Shown here: piece after piece, positions 30,554-40,235 of the stretch | Position numbering within the stretch: the first letter of the stretch is position 1 | Layout: the number at the start of each line of letters is the position of its first letter | Assembly (NCBI RefSeq): GCF_028993575.1 | Contig: NZ_CP118615.1 | Span: 620,001-684,000, forward strand | From: Micromonospora cathayae | GTDB taxonomy: Bacteria; Actinomycetota; Actinomycetes; Mycobacteriales; Micromonosporaceae | Direction of reading: 5' to 3' | DNA length: 64,000 bases | Position numbers and translations under genes: made by a program | The notes under the pieces: generated by a model | Told to the model about the DNA's origin: nothing | The model's database searches: none | Seen by the model: the letters and a program-made list of their open reading frames with translations, nothing else

Positions 30554-31888
30554 GTGCGCCGGTTTCTCCGTCATCCCGTACGGATCGTGCCGCTAGGCTT
30601 CCTGGTGGCGATCCTGCTGGGCACCGGCGTGCTGATGCTGCCCCCGGCCACCGCCGAGCACCGGTACACCCCGTTCGTGACCGCCCTGTTCACCGCCACC
30701 TCGGCGATCTCGGTGACCGGGATGAGCGTGGTGGACACCTCGACGTACTGGACCCCGGTCGGACTGGTGATGATCACCGTGCTGACCCAGCTCGGCGGGC
30801 TGGGCATCCTCACCGGCGCGACCCTGGTCATCCTGGTGGTGGCCCGGCAGTTGGGGCTGCGCAACCGGCTGCTGGTGCAGGCGGAGACGGCCGAGTTCGG
30901 CATCGGCGACGTCCGGCGGCTGCTGCTGCGGATCGGCCTGACCCTGCTGGTCTGCGAGGCCGTGATCACGGTGATCCTGGCGTTGCGCTTCACGCTGACC
31001 TACGACTACCCGTTCGGCCGGGCGGTCTGGTACGCCGTCTTCCACGCCGTCCAGGGCGTCAACAACGGCGGTTTCTCCCTCTACCCGGACAGCCTGGTCG
31101 GCTTCGACCGCGACGCCTGGGTCACCGTCCCGCTGGCCCTCGGGACGGTGGTCGGTGGGCTCGGCTTCCCGGCACTGTTCGAGGCTGTCCGGTCCTGGCG
31201 GCGACCGGGCCGCTGGACGGTCAACACGAAGCTCACCATCTGGGGCAGCGCCGTCCTGCTGGCGGTCGGCTTCGCGGTGCTGCTCTCCGCCGAGTGGAGC
31301 AACCCGCGCACGCTCGGCCCGTTGGGCTGGGCGGAGAAGGTGCTGGCCGCCTTCACCCAGGACGCGTTCATCCGTACCGGCGGGTTCAACACCGTCGACG
31401 TCACCCGGCTGGACGAGGAGAGCTACCTGCTGCTGATCGCGCTGATGTTCATCGGTGGCGGCAGCGCGTCCACCGCAGGAGGGATCAAGGTCGCGACGTT
31501 CTTCCTGCTGGCGTTCGTCATCTGGGCCCAGCTGCGCGGCGAGCAGGACGTCACCGTCGGCCACCGCCGGGTGGCGCCGGCCAGCCAACGGCAGGCGCTG
31601 ACGGTGGCGCTGCTCAGCGTCGCCCTGGTGGTGGCCGGCACGGTGACGGTGATCCTGATGACCACCGGGATCACGTACGACAAGGTGCTGTTCGAGGTGA
31701 CGTCGGCGTTCAGCACCACCGGACTCTCGGTGGGGGTGGCCGGGTCGCTGCCCGCCGCCGGCCAGGTCGCCCTGATCGTCCTCATGTACGTCGGCCGGGT
31801 CGGCACCCTCACCCTCGGCTCGGCGATCGCGTTGAACACCCGCACACGGCTGTACCGCTACCCGGAGGAGCAACCCATTGTCGGCTAG
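30554..31888 (+). CDS. trkH: TrkH/KtrB-family potassium uptake membrane subunit
   Basis: A 444-residue membrane protein with four pore-loop repeats. The selectivity-filter segments are SAISVTGMSV, GVNNGGFSL, FIRTGGFNTVD and SAFSTTGLSVG, each with the conserved glycine. The size is that of KtrB-type rather than the longer TrkH. It works with the cytosolic NAD-binding regulator encoded by the overlapping next gene. The GTG at 30554 gives the expected N-terminus (VRRFLRHPVR); the ribosome site is weak. The frame extends upstream to 30380 through repeat-rich, non-protein-like sequence. Confidence 0.92.
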   Translation: MRRFLRHPVRIVPLGFLVAILLGTGVLMLPPATAEHRYTPFVTALFTATSAISVTGMSVVDTSTYWTPVGLVMITVLTQLGGLGILTGATLVILVVARQLGLRNRLLVQAETAEFGIGDVRRLLLRIGLTLLVCEAVITVILALRFTLTYDYPFGRAVWYAVFHAVQGVNNGGFSLYPDSLVGFDRDAWVTVPLALGTVVGGLGFPALFEAVRSWRRPGRWTVNTKLTIWGSAVLLAVGFAVLLSAEWSNPRTLGPLGWAEKVLAAFTQDAFIRTGGFNTVDVTRLDEESYLLLIALMFIGGGSASTAGGIKVATFFLLAFVIWAQLRGEQDVTVGHRRVAPASQRQALTVALLSVALVVAGTVTVILMTTGITYDKVLFEVTSAFSTTGLSVGVAGSLPAAGQVALIVLMYVGRVGTLTLGSAIALNTRTRLYRYPEEQPIVG

Positions 31889-32555
31889 ACGTTCCCCCGA
31901 TCAGGACGGCCAGGGTGTCGTGGTGGTCGGCCTCGGCCGGTTCGGCAGCTACCTGGCCGGCTCACTGGGACAGCTCGGACACGAGGTGCTCGCCATCGAC
32001 CGTGACCCGGCGGTGGTGCAGAGGTGGGGGTCCCGGCTGGACCGGGTGGTGCAGGCCGACGCGACCGACGAGGCGACGCTGCGCCAGCTCGGCGTGGCCG
32101 ACTACGTACGGGTGGTGGTCTGCATCGGGGCGTCGGTGGAGGCGAGCGTCCTCACCGTGCTGGCCCTCGGGGAGGTCGGCGGGCCGGAGATCTGGGCGCG
32201 GGCCACCTCCGGCAAGCACGCCCGCATCCTCTCCGCTGTCGGTGCCCGGCACGTGGTGTTCCCGGAGGCGGAGACCGGGGAGCGGGTGGCCCATCTGATC
32301 GTGAGCAAGATGCTCGACTTCATCGAGTTCGACGACAACTTCGCGATCGCGAAGGTACGGGTGCCGCCGACCCTGGTGGGCCGCGGGCTGGGGGACATCA
32401 CGCCGGCCGAGTGCCACGGTGTGCTGGTGGTCGGCGCGAAGCAGCCCGGCCACCGGTTCGGGTACGCCGCGCCGGACACGGTGCTCGCCGAGGGCTGCCT
32501 GCTGATCGTGGAGGGCACCATCGACCAGGTGCAGCGCTTCGCCGGGCTCAGTTGA
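31878..32555 (+). CDS. trkA: TrkA/KtrA-family potassium channel regulator (RCK)
   Basis: A 225-residue cytosolic gating subunit. The Rossmann RCK-N domain has VVVVGLGRFGSYLA and ends in an acidic DRDP; the RCK-C domain covers roughly 140-220 (VRVPPTLVGRGLGDITPAE). It binds NAD(H)/ATP and controls the TrkH pore. The TTG start at 31878 overlaps the trkH stop by 11 bp, so the two are translationally coupled. Confidence 0.92.
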   Translation: MSARRSPDQDGQGVVVVGLGRFGSYLAGSLGQLGHEVLAIDRDPAVVQRWGSRLDRVVQADATDEATLRQLGVADYVRVVVCIGASVEASVLTVLALGEVGGPEIWARATSGKHARILSAVGARHVVFPEAETGERVAHLIVSKMLDFIEFDDNFAIAKVRVPPTLVGRGLGDITPAECHGVLVVGAKQPGHRFGYAAPDTVLAEGCLLIVEGTIDQVQRFAGLS

Positions 32556-32577
32556 GCCCGGCCGCCGGGACGGTCAG

Positions 32578-34311
32578 TCAGTCGTCGTCGGCACCGTCGT
32601 CGTCATCGTCGTCCTTTTCCCGGTCCTCGTCCGGGCTTGTTGCTTTTTTTGCCGCATCACCCTTTTCTTTGCCCTTGCCCTTCTCCTTGGGCTGGCCCTT
32701 GCCGGTGGACGCCGGACCACTGCCACCACCGGAACTGTTCCTCGCGCCGCCGGAGGTGTTCTTCGTCCCACCCGAGGTGGACCTCGTCCCGCCGGAGGTG
32801 GTCTTCGCGGCGGCGGGCGGGGTGGTCGGGGCCACGGTGGGTGACGGCGCGCTGCCGGCCACCCCGGAGACCCGGACATCGCACGTCCGGTCGTCGACCT
32901 GGAACCGCACCGGCAACGGGTTCGATCCGGCGTACCGGCCGGTCAGCGCGGTCCGCACGGCGGCACCAGGTGCCAGCGCGGCAGACCCGGCGGCCGGGTC
33001 GACCTCGACCGTGCGGCCCTGCTGCCGTACCGGGGTCGGGCTGCCGCTGGTCACCGTCTGGTCGCCGGGCAGGTCGAAACGGAGCGTCCAGTCGCGCAAC
33101 TCCACCGGCCCGGTGTTGCTCAACGCCACCTCGGCGCGGAAGGTCCGGCCGTCGTCGCCGAGCAGCGTGTACGCCACCGTGCAGGGGGCGGGACCGTCCA
33201 ACGCCATCCGGGCGTCGCCCGACCCGGTCTGGTCGCCGTTGGCGGCGGTCTGCCCGCTCATCCCCCACGCCACGCCGGTCACCGTCAACAACCCGACCGC
33301 CACCACCGCCACCTGCGCCCCGCGCCGCCGCTTCCCGACCGTCGGACGGGAGCGCCGCAGCGACAGCGGCAACGCGTCGGTCTCCGCCGACCAGGGCAGG
33401 AACGTGGTGCCGGCGTTCGCCAGCAGGTCCGGGTCGACCGGGCCGGCGGCCGGCGACACCGGCACGGCGGCCAGGATCCCGGCCGCGTCGGCCAGGCTCC
33501 GGGCCAGCTCGGCGCTGGACGGCCGGTCCCCGGGGCGCTTCGACAGGCAGCGGTGCACCAGGTCGGCCACCCCGTCGGGCAGGTCGGTCACCGGGGGCAT
33601 CGGCCCCGGATCGGCGTACATGTGGGCGCGCAGCATCTGGGTGGTGGTGCTCGCCTCCCAGGGCAGCCGGCCGGTGAGCATCCGGTACAGGAGCAGCCCG
33701 ACCGCGTACACGTCGGTGGCCGGGGAGACCTGGCCGTCGTCGAGCCGCTCCGGGGCCAGGTACGCCGGGGTGCCCAGCAGCGCGCCGTCCGGCCCCTTCT
33801 CGCTCTCCCCCACCAGCGCGGAGATGCCGAAGTCGACCACCTTGACGCCGGCCGGGGTGAGCATCACGTTGCCCGGGGTCACGTCCCGGTGCACCACCCC
33901 CCGGGCGTGCGCGGTCGCCAACGCGGAGGTGGTCTCGGCGGCGATGGTCAACGCGTCCCGCCAGGGCAGTCGCCGGTCCCGGCCGAGCCGGGCGGTCAAC
34001 GGCTGGCCGTCCACCAGCTCCATCACCACGTACGGCACGGTCAACCCGACCTGCTGGGACTCGCCGTAGTCGTAGACGTTGGTGATGTGCGGGTGGACCA
34101 GTCGGGCGGCGGCCTGCGCCTCGGTGCGGATCCGGTGCCGGAACGCCCGGTCGCTGGCCAGCCGGGAGGCGAGCACCTTCACCGCCACCTGCCGGCCGAG
34201 CACCTCGTCGTAGCCGCGCCACACCACGGACATGCCGCCGGCACCGAGCTGTTCGATCAGCCGGTACCGGTCGCCGAGCAACTGCGCGCCGTTTCTGGCC
34301 CGTACCCCCAT
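32578..34311 (-). CDS. Transmembrane serine/threonine protein kinase with CBM2-like ectodomain
   Basis: A 577-residue receptor-type kinase. The kinase domain (about 15-275) has GAGGMSVV, the ATP Lys45 in AVKVL, HRD at 141-143 and DFG at 160-162. The residue two after HRD is Thr145 (HRDVTPGN) rather than the usual Lys. One transmembrane segment is at about 333-352. Outside, residues about 370-475 resemble a type-2 carbohydrate-binding module (CTVAYTLLGDDGRTFRAEVA, NTGPVELRDWTLRFDLPG). A STSGG/TSGG linker and an extremely acidic tail (DDDDDDGADDD) follow. The ectodomain suggests sensing of cell-wall or plant polysaccharide. A small hairpin precedes the start. Confidence 0.88.
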   Translation of the reverse strand: MGVRARNGAQLLGDRYRLIEQLGAGGMSVVWRGYDEVLGRQVAVKVLASRLASDRAFRHRIRTEAQAAARLVHPHITNVYDYGESQQVGLTVPYVVMELVDGQPLTARLGRDRRLPWRDALTIAAETTSALATAHARGVVHRDVTPGNVMLTPAGVKVVDFGISALVGESEKGPDGALLGTPAYLAPERLDDGQVSPATDVYAVGLLLYRMLTGRLPWEASTTTQMLRAHMYADPGPMPPVTDLPDGVADLVHRCLSKRPGDRPSSAELARSLADAAGILAAVPVSPAAGPVDPDLLANAGTTFLPWSAETDALPLSLRRSRPTVGKRRRGAQVAVVAVGLLTVTGVAWGMSGQTAANGDQTGSGDARMALDGPAPCTVAYTLLGDDGRTFRAEVALSNTGPVELRDWTLRFDLPGDQTVTSGSPTPVRQQGRTVEVDPAAGSAALAPGAAVRTALTGRYAGSNPLPVRFQVDDRTCDVRVSGVAGSAPSPTVAPTTPPAAAKTTSGGTRSTSGGTKNTSGGARNSSGGGSGPASTGKGQPKEKGKGKEKGDAAKKATSPDEDREKDDDDDDGADDD

Positions 34312-34321
34312 GGGGGTTCTA

Positions 34322-34371
34322 CTTGCCCCACGGCAAGAAACCTAACCGTACGCCGACCGAATCGGTCAGAA
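34322..34371. terminator. Hairpins between the kinase start and the spermidine-synthase-like stop
   Basis: CTTGCC/GGCAAG (34322-34337) and GACCG/CGGTC (34359-34371) are perfect short stems in a 78-base gap. The second may end the upstream minus-strand transcript and the first lies in the kinase leader. Support is modest. Confidence 0.35.
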
Positions 34372-34389
34372 ACCGCCGGCGTGGCGGTC

Positions 34390-35949
34390 TCAGGCGGTGG
34401 CGAGGAGCTGGTCGACCGGGGCGTAGTCGTCGGTCAACACCAGGGCGTCCCCGACGAAGGCGGTCAGGTCGTTCCCGGTCAGCACCCGGGTCGGTTCGTT
34501 CAGGGCCCCGAGCCGGGGGGCGAGCGCGGCCAGCGGCAGCGGCTGGTCCGAGGCGACGATGAGGAAGTTCGACCCGTACTCCCCGGCCAGCGCGGCCGGC
34601 GGGGCGATCAGCGCGACGTGCCGGAACTCGGCGGCCACCGTGGCCACCTCGCTCCGGATGAACCGCAGCGGCGGATAGTCGATGACGTTCTGCACGTAGA
34701 TCCCGCCCGGCCGGAGCACCCGGTGGATCTCGGCGGCCATCTCCCGGGTCGCCAGGTGCCACGGCACCACCAGATGCCCGAAGGCGTCCCCCACCACCAG
34801 GTCCCGACTGGCGGCCGGCTCGGCGGCGACCAGCATCCGGGCGTCCCCCACCTCGGCCCGCAGGTCCGGCCCGGTACGCAGGCCCAGCTTCTCCCGGCCC
34901 AGGTCGACCAGCCCACCGTCGATCTCGAAGACCAGGTTGTCGGTGCCGGGGCGGGTGGCGGCCAGGTAGCGGGGCATGGTGAAGCCGCCCCCGCCGACGT
35001 GCAGCGCGTCCAACCGCTGCCCGCTCGGGGCGGTCACGTCGGCGACCCGCCCGATCCACTGGGTGTACGCGAACTCCAGGTACGTCGGGTCTTCCAGGTC
35101 CACGTACGAGTGCTGGGCCGAGTTCAGCAGCAGCATCCGGCCGGTCGGGCGGCTGTCGTCGGTCTCGACCGACGCGCAGTGGTACTCGGTCTCCACGTCG
35201 CACGGGTCCGGGGCGACCGCGGCGAGGCTCGCCCCGGCCAGGCCGAGCACCGCCAGGGTGGCCCGCACCCGGGCCGGACCGGGCAGCGAGGTGCGCTCCT
35301 GCCGGCGCAGCCACACCCACAGCCCGACGCCGGTCAGCCCGAGCGCCACCGCCAGGCCCACCATGATCACCGAGCTGGGCAGGGCGGCCACCAGTACGAA
35401 CCCGGTCAGCAGGGTGGCGGTGATGCCGCCCAGCGTGCCGATGCCGGAGAGCTTCCCGACCACCTGCCCGGTACGGCGCAGGTCGGCCAACTGGAGCTTC
35501 ACCACCAGCGGGCTGACCGCCGACAGCAGGGCCGCCGGCACGAACACCGCCGCCGCGACCAGCAGGATGATCGCGCTGGCCGCGCCGCCGCGCAGCACCT
35601 CACCGGCGTACCGGACCACCGGCAGGGTGACCGCGGTGGCGATGCCGGCCAGCACCAGCGCCGGGGCCAGCAGCGGACGTGGGTCCCGCCGGTCGGCCAG
35701 CCAGCCGCCGGTCCACGCCCCGTACGCGATGGCGGCCAGCGCGATGCCGATCACCGAGCTGGTCACCTGGAGGGTCACCCCGACGTACGGGCCGACCAGA
35801 CGCAGGGCGACGGTCTCCAGCACCAGCACCGCCCCGCTGGAGAAGAAGACCAGGAACGCGGCGAGCCCGTTGGGCAGCGCACGGGGCACCGCCGGCGCGG
35901 GCGGTGCCGGTGGGACGTCGACGTCGACCGGGGAGTTCGGGGAGCTCAC
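34390..35949 (-). CDS. Membrane-fused spermidine-synthase-like protein
   Basis: A 519-residue protein joining about seven transmembrane segments (residues 28-250; LAAFLVFFSSGAVLVLETVA) to a C-terminal spermidine-synthase-like Rossmann domain (about 290-510). The domain has LHVGGGGFTMPRYL, the acidic ribose-binding VFEIDGGLVDL and VGDAFGHLVVPWHL. The aminopropyltransferase catalytic residues are not all apparent, so polyamine synthesis is not assured. Fused MFS/spermidine-synthase proteins are known in actinobacteria without assigned function. The GTG at 35949 has no ribosome site, but CGCTGCG-TACCAT-CGCAGCG directly precedes it. It is 36 bases downstream of the secreted M15-like gene. Confidence 0.82.
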   Translation of the reverse strand: MSSPNSPVDVDVPPAPPAPAVPRALPNGLAAFLVFFSSGAVLVLETVALRLVGPYVGVTLQVTSSVIGIALAAIAYGAWTGGWLADRRDPRPLLAPALVLAGIATAVTLPVVRYAGEVLRGGAASAIILLVAAAVFVPAALLSAVSPLVVKLQLADLRRTGQVVGKLSGIGTLGGITATLLTGFVLVAALPSSVIMVGLAVALGLTGVGLWVWLRRQERTSLPGPARVRATLAVLGLAGASLAAVAPDPCDVETEYHCASVETDDSRPTGRMLLLNSAQHSYVDLEDPTYLEFAYTQWIGRVADVTAPSGQRLDALHVGGGGFTMPRYLAATRPGTDNLVFEIDGGLVDLGREKLGLRTGPDLRAEVGDARMLVAAEPAASRDLVVGDAFGHLVVPWHLATREMAAEIHRVLRPGGIYVQNVIDYPPLRFIRSEVATVAAEFRHVALIAPPAALAGEYGSNFLIVASDQPLPLAALAPRLGALNEPTRVLTGNDLTAFVGDALVLTDDYAPVDQLLATA

Positions 35950-35969
35950 CGCTGCGATGGTACGCAGCG
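35950..35969 (-). promoter_or_regulatory. Perfect inverted repeat abutting the start codon
   Basis: CGCTGCG-TACCAT-CGCAGCG forms a 7-bp perfect stem with a 6-base loop that ends immediately before the GTG of the spermidine-synthase-like gene, where a ribosome site would be expected. It could act as an operator or translation-control hairpin. Confidence 0.45.
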
Positions 35970-35985
35970 TTCCTGGCAGGGATGG

Positions 35986-36999
35986 TCAGTACATGGAGAG
36001 GTGAACGTGGTTCGTGTGGTCGGCGGCCGGGCTGCCGCTGCCGCCGTACCGCTGCCACCCGGTGCCCGGGTGCCAGATCTGCCGGTACCAGATCACGTAG
36101 AGCACCCCGAGCCGGCTGGCGTTGCGGACGTACCAGGCGGCCAGCCGGTCGCCGTAGTCCTTGTCGCCGCCGGTGGCCGTCTCGTTCTTGAAGCCGCCGG
36201 TGGCGGCGGAGAAGTCGCAGGCCCGGCCCTTCGGGTGCTCGCCGGAGCCGCCAGGACGGAAGCAGGAGACGTACCGGTTGTAGCCGGCCGCCTGGGCCTG
36301 CTTGAGGGCGTGGTAGGTGCGCGGGGTGATGCAGTTGGAGGTGGTCGGGTCGTCGACCGAGCAGGACTCCGACGGCCAGGAGCCGTCCGGGTTGCGCGGC
36401 GCGGGCTTCGCCGAGGCCGAGCCGCCGCTGCCGAACCCGCCGCTCGGGCCGGAGCTGACCGCGGCCAGGGCCTTCTGGGCGTCCCGCTTCTTCTTGGCCA
36501 TCAGGTTGACCTGCTTGAGCTGCTCACGGACCTCGGCGTCGATGGCGAGCTTGGCGATGTTCGCCCGCTCGCGTTCCTCGTTCAAGGTCCGGATCCGCTT
36601 GCCGTCCCGCTGGGCGATCACGTCCAGTTCGGCGGCCCGCTGGAGGAACTGCTCCGGCCCGGTGCTCTGCAACAGCAGCCCGGTGGCGTTGAGCCGGCCC
36701 AGCTTGTACGACTGGACGGCCACCTCGCCGACCTGCGCGCTCAGCCCGCCCAGCCGCGTCTCGATCTTCTTCAGCTCGGCGGTCAGCAGGGCCTGGCGCT
36801 TCTTGGAGTTGTCCAGCTTGGCCTGGGCCTCGATGTGCCCCTTGGCGCTGGCCTCCAACGCGTCGCGGAGCGCCTTGGTGCCGCCCTCGTTGGGTTCGGC
36901 GTGGGCGGGAGCGGCCCCGCCGACCAGCAGCGCCACCACGGCGAGCAGCGCGACCAGGGGTCGTAGGGCACGACACCGGGTGAAAGCCGTCCTGCGCAC
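35986..36999 (-). CDS. Secreted coiled-coil protein with M15/ARB_07466-like C-terminal domain
   Basis: A 337-residue exported protein. A signal peptide (LRPLVALLAVVALLVGGAA) ends near AHA-EP. Residues 40-175 are long charged helices forming a coiled coil (KKRQALLTAELKKIETRLGG), as in peptidoglycan-hydrolase partners. After a Gly/Ser linker comes a domain with CFRPGGSGEHPKGRACDF and the terminal DHTNHVHLSMY. The His and Asp residues match the zinc-peptidase-like ARB_07466/M15 group. It probably acts on peptidoglycan at the cell surface. The GTG at 36999 has AGAGGA about 11 nt upstream. It may be co-transcribed with the downstream spermidine-synthase-like gene. Confidence 0.82.
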   Translation of the reverse strand: MRRTAFTRCRALRPLVALLAVVALLVGGAAPAHAEPNEGGTKALRDALEASAKGHIEAQAKLDNSKKRQALLTAELKKIETRLGGLSAQVGEVAVQSYKLGRLNATGLLLQSTGPEQFLQRAAELDVIAQRDGKRIRTLNEERERANIAKLAIDAEVREQLKQVNLMAKKKRDAQKALAAVSSGPSGGFGSGGSASAKPAPRNPDGSWPSESCSVDDPTTSNCITPRTYHALKQAQAAGYNRYVSCFRPGGSGEHPKGRACDFSAATGGFKNETATGGDKDYGDRLAAWYVRNASRLGVLYVIWYRQIWHPGTGWQRYGGSGSPAADHTNHVHLSMY

Positions 37000-37181
37000 G
37001 AAAGTCGATTCCTCTCGTCAGCCGGGGCCGTCGTGGACGCCCGCCGCCCGGGGCCCGTACGGACCGACCGGATGCTCCCCCGCAGGCACGTCCTCGGGGC
37101 GAAGACCGCCGGTCACAATACCGGACCCGGAGCCGCTGGCAGAGCCGCCGACGACGCGGGTCGCGAATCGTCGACGCAGGG

Positions 37182-37997
37182 TCACCGGCCGAGCAGCGCG
37201 GCGTGCACCTCGGCCCAGATCCGCTCGTCCGCGGCGACCAGCAGCCCCCGGTCGTCGACCGCCGGATCGTACTCGGTGCCGTCGAACCGCCGGACCACCC
37301 CGCCCGCCTCCCGCACCAACAGCGCGCCGGGGAGATGATCCCAGGGCAGCGTCCGCCAGAACAGGACGAACTGCTGCGTCCCGGCGACCACGTCCAGGTA
37401 CTCCCGGCCGGCGCAGTGCTGACCGGGCAGGAGTTCCCCGAGCCGCCGGCCACCGTCGGTGACCCGCTCCCGGGTGGCCGGGGGAAGGTACCGGCTCATC
37501 GCCGCGCCACGCAGCTCGCCGACCGCCGGGGTGTCGCCGGCCAGCGTCACCCGCCGGCCGTTCAGGTAGGTGCCGGCTCCGGCACGGGCCACCGCGAGGT
37601 CGTCGGCCAGCGGGTCCAGGATCCAGCCGGCCGCCGGCTCGCCGTCGGTCAGCAACGCCACCATCAGGGCGAACGGACGCCGTCCGGCGGCGAAGTTGGC
37701 GGTGCCGTCGACCGGGTCGACCACCCAGACGTCACCGCTGCCGGCCCCTACGTGCGCCAGCAGGTCGGGGTCGGCGGCGACCGCCTCCTCGCCGACCACC
37801 ACCGAACCGGGCCGCAGCCGCAGCAGCCCCTCGGCGATCAGCTCCTCGGCCCGCTGGTCGGCCACGGTGACCACCTCACCGGGGGCCTTCTCGGTGATCT
37901 CGTGGTCGTCCAGCCGGCGGAACAGCGGCACGACGATCTCGTCGGCGGCCCGGCGGAGCAGCTTGCCGACCTCGTCGGAGAGGGTGTCGTCAGCCAC
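37182..37997 (-). CDS. Inositol monophosphatase family phosphatase
   Basis: A 271-residue Mg-dependent phosphatase. Metal-ligand motifs are [20 protein letters not shown] and the late [17 protein letters not shown]. The family includes inositol-1-phosphatase, histidinol phosphatase and 3'-phosphoadenosine phosphatase; the specificity is not clear here. Its GTG start overlaps the response-regulator stop by 8 bp, so it is the distal gene of a four-gene signalling operon, an unusual position for a metabolic phosphatase. Confidence 0.88.
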   Translation of the reverse strand: MADDTLSDEVGKLLRRAADEIVVPLFRRLDDHEITEKAPGEVVTVADQRAEELIAEGLLRLRPGSVVVGEEAVAADPDLLAHVGAGSGDVWVVDPVDGTANFAAGRRPFALMVALLTDGEPAAGWILDPLADDLAVARAGAGTYLNGRRVTLAGDTPAVGELRGAAMSRYLPPATRERVTDGGRRLGELLPGQHCAGREYLDVVAGTQQFVLFWRTLPWDHLPGALLVREAGGVVRRFDGTEYDPAVDDRGLLVAADERIWAEVHAALLGR

Positions 37998-38442
37998 GCG
38001 GCGGCAGCTTGACCACGCTGACGAAGAACTCGTCGATCTGCCGGACCACCGAGATGAACCGCTCGAAGTCGACCGGCTTGGTCACGTACGCGTTGGCGTG
38101 CAGCTGGTAGCTGCGCAGGATGTCCTCGTCGGCCTGGGAGGTGGTGAGCACCACCACCGGGATCCGGCAGAGCACCTCGTCCTTCTTGATCTCCTCCAGC
38201 ACCTCCCGGCCGTCCCGGCGGGGCAGGTTGAGATCGAGCAGGATCAGGTCCGGCGTCACCGCGTCGGCGTACTGGCCCTCGCGACGCAGGTAGGCGAGCG
38301 CCTCGGCCCCGTCGGAGACGACGGTCAGCCGGTTGCGGAGCTTGTGCTCCTCGAACGCCTCCTGGGTCATCAACACGTCACCCGGATCGTCCTCCACCAG
38401 GAGAACCTCGATCGGGCTCTTGCCGTCCGCCGGAGCGGTCAT
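37990..38442 (-). CDS. Single-domain response regulator (Rcp1-like)
   Basis: A 150-residue receiver domain without an output domain. Acidic pair VEDDPGD, phosphoacceptor Asp in LILLDLNLP, Thr in VVVLTTSQ and Lys in AYVTKPVDF are all present. This subtype (Rcp1/CheY-like with the [12 protein letters not shown] stretch) pairs with phytochrome-type histidine kinases, one of which overlaps it upstream (ATGA, 4 bp). It probably signals by protein contact or as a phosphorelay node. Confidence 0.92.
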   Translation of the reverse strand: MTAPADGKSPIEVLLVEDDPGDVLMTQEAFEEHKLRNRLTVVSDGAEALAYLRREGQYADAVTPDLILLDLNLPRRDGREVLEEIKKDEVLCRIPVVVLTTSQADEDILRSYQLHANAYVTKPVDFERFISVVRQIDEFFVSVVKLPPRG

Positions 38443-40235
38443 CTCACTGTCTCCTTCGTGCCACCCGGCCTGCCGGTCCCCGCCCCGTCCGGGCGCTGGC
38501 CGTCAGCGTCCGGGCCGGGCTGGGCGGGCAAATCGGTCCGCTCGGTGTGGTCGGCGGGGTGGTCGGCCGGCGCGTCGCCGGCTCCTCCGGTGCGGTCCGC
38601 CTGCGCGTCGCCGTCCGGTCCGGTGTCCTCGGTCGCCGGGTCGCCGTCCTGTTCGGCACGCTCGGCCGCCGCGCGGGCCGCCTCCACGTCCTCGGGCAGC
38701 GCCGGGAGGGTGAACCGGATCGCGGTGCCCTCCGCGGTGTCGGTGTCCACCCAGACCCGACCACCGTGGTATTCGACGATCTTCTTGACGATCGCCAGGC
38801 CGATGCCGGTACCCGGGTAGGCGTCCTTGGAGTGCAACCGCTGGAAGATGACGAAGATCTTGTCGGCGAACTCCGGTTCGATCCCGATGCCGTTGTCCCG
38901 GCAGGTGATCTCCCACTCGTCGTCCACCAGCCGGGCCGAGACGTGCACCTTCGGCGGCACGTCCGGCCGGCGGAACTTCACCGAGTTGCTGACCAGGTTC
39001 ACCAGGAGGTTGGTCAGCAGCGGCTCCTCACCGCGGATGGTGGGCAGCTCCGACCAGGTGAGTTCGGCGTCGACGTACTGCCGGGCGGCCTCGGTCTGCC
39101 CGGCCACCTCGCCCATCACCCGGTTCAGGTCGACCTCGGTGAAGCCGGTGGTGAGCCGGCCGATCCGGGAGAACGCCAGCAGGTCGTTGATCAGCCGCTG
39201 CATCCGCTGCGCGCCGTCCACCGCGAAGGCGATGTACTGGTCGGCGCGCTCGTCGAGCTGGCCGGCGTAGCGGCGCTGGAGGAGCTGGCAGAAGCTCGCC
39301 ACCTTGCGCAGCGGCTCCTGGAGGTCGTGCGACGCCACGTAGGCGAACTGTTCGAGGTCACGGTTGGAGCGGACCAGTTCCTCGGCCTGCTTCTGGAGCT
39401 GGGTGTTGACCCACTCGATGCGCTCCCGGGCCTCCCGTACCTCGTCCAGGTCCTTGGCGATCTTGCGGCGCATCGCGTCCACGTCGTCGGCGAGCTGCTG
39501 GAACTCCGGCGGGCCGGACCCGTGGATGCGGTGCTGGTAGTCGCCCTCGGCGACCTCGCGCACCTGGCCGGCCAGCCCGGTCAGCGGCCGGATCACCATC
39601 CGCTCCAGGGCGATCAGCAGCAGCCCGCCGGCCACCGCCACCACCAGCGCCGCGATCACCAGCAGGACGACCAGCAGGTTGCCGGTCCGCTCCACGTGCC
39701 GGGCGGTGTCCTGCCGGGCGGTGAGGATCTCCCCTTCGAGCTGGGTCATGGTGGTGCGGATCTGGTCGAACTGCGCCCGCCCCTGGTCGTTGATCAACTC
39801 CTGGCCGGCGGCGGTGCCGTTCTGCTCGACCGCGGTGATCACCGGCACCGCCACCGCCCGGCGCCACTGCGCGGCCTGCGCCTCGACCTGGTCCAGGTCG
39901 GCGGTGATCTCCACGTAGTCGGCGGCGAGCCGGCGCATCGACGTCAGCCGCTCCTGCTCCTGCCGGACGCCGGTGTCGTACGGGGCCAGGTCGGCCCGGT
40001 CGCCGCTGACCGCGTACCCCCGGACCGCGGTCTCCTGGTCGAGCAGGGCGTTGAGCAGCTCCTGGGCCTGCACCCGCAGCGGACCGGCCTTGCCCAGCAG
40101 GGCGTCCGTGTGGGAGCGGTTCTGTGCCGCGACGGTCGCCTCGGCCGCGGCCAGGCCGACCAGGAACAGCCCCACCACGGCCAGCATGCTGACCACCCGC
40201 TGGCGCAGCGTCCAGCCCCTGCCCACCGGGGTCAC
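38439..40235 (-). CDS. Sensor histidine kinase (CHASE3-HAMP-HisKA-HATPase)
   Basis: A 598-residue membrane kinase. The N-terminal transmembrane segment (about 13-33), a CHASE3-type sensor ([18 protein letters not shown]) to about 185, and the second membrane segment (about 188-212) are followed by HAMP. The phosphorylated His is in [14 protein letters not shown] (about residue 305), and the ATP lid motifs are [15 protein letters not shown] and [13 protein letters not shown]. The C-terminal 80 residues are acidic and disordered ([18 protein letters not shown]). GTGA overlap with the upstream regulator-phosphatase and ATGA overlap with the downstream receiver place all of them in one relay. Confidence 0.92.
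   Translation of the reverse strand: MTPVGRGWTLRQRVVSMLAVVGLFLVGLAAAEATVAAQNRSHTDALLGKAGPLRVQAQELLNALLDQETAVRGYAVSGDRADLAPYDTGVRQEQERLTSMRRLAADYVEITADLDQVEAQAAQWRRAVAVPVITAVEQNGTAAGQELINDQGRAQFDQIRTTMTQLEGEILTARQDTARHVERTGNLLVVLLVIAALVVAVAGGLLLIALERMVIRPLTGLAGQVREVAEGDYQHRIHGSGPPEFQQLADDVDAMRRKIAKDLDEVREARERIEWVNTQLQKQAEELVRSNRDLEQFAYVASHDLQEPLRKVASFCQLLQRRYAGQLDERADQYIAFAVDGAQRMQRLINDLLAFSRIGRLTTGFTEVDLNRVMGEVAGQTEAARQYVDAELTWSELPTIRGEEPLLTNLLVNLVSNSVKFRRPDVPPKVHVSARLVDDEWEITCRDNGIGIEPEFADKIFVIFQRLHSKDAYPGTGIGLAIVKKIVEYHGGRVWVDTDTAEGTAIRFTLPALPEDVEAARAAAERAEQDGDPATEDTGPDGDAQADRTGGAGDAPADHPADHTERTDLPAQPGPDADGQRPDGAGTGRPGGTKETVR

Noticed and set aside
33553..36966. Plus-strand open frame of over 1100 codons
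   Set aside because: Lies opposite the kinase, spermidine-synthase-like and M15-like genes and has repetitive Arg/Gly/Pro translation.
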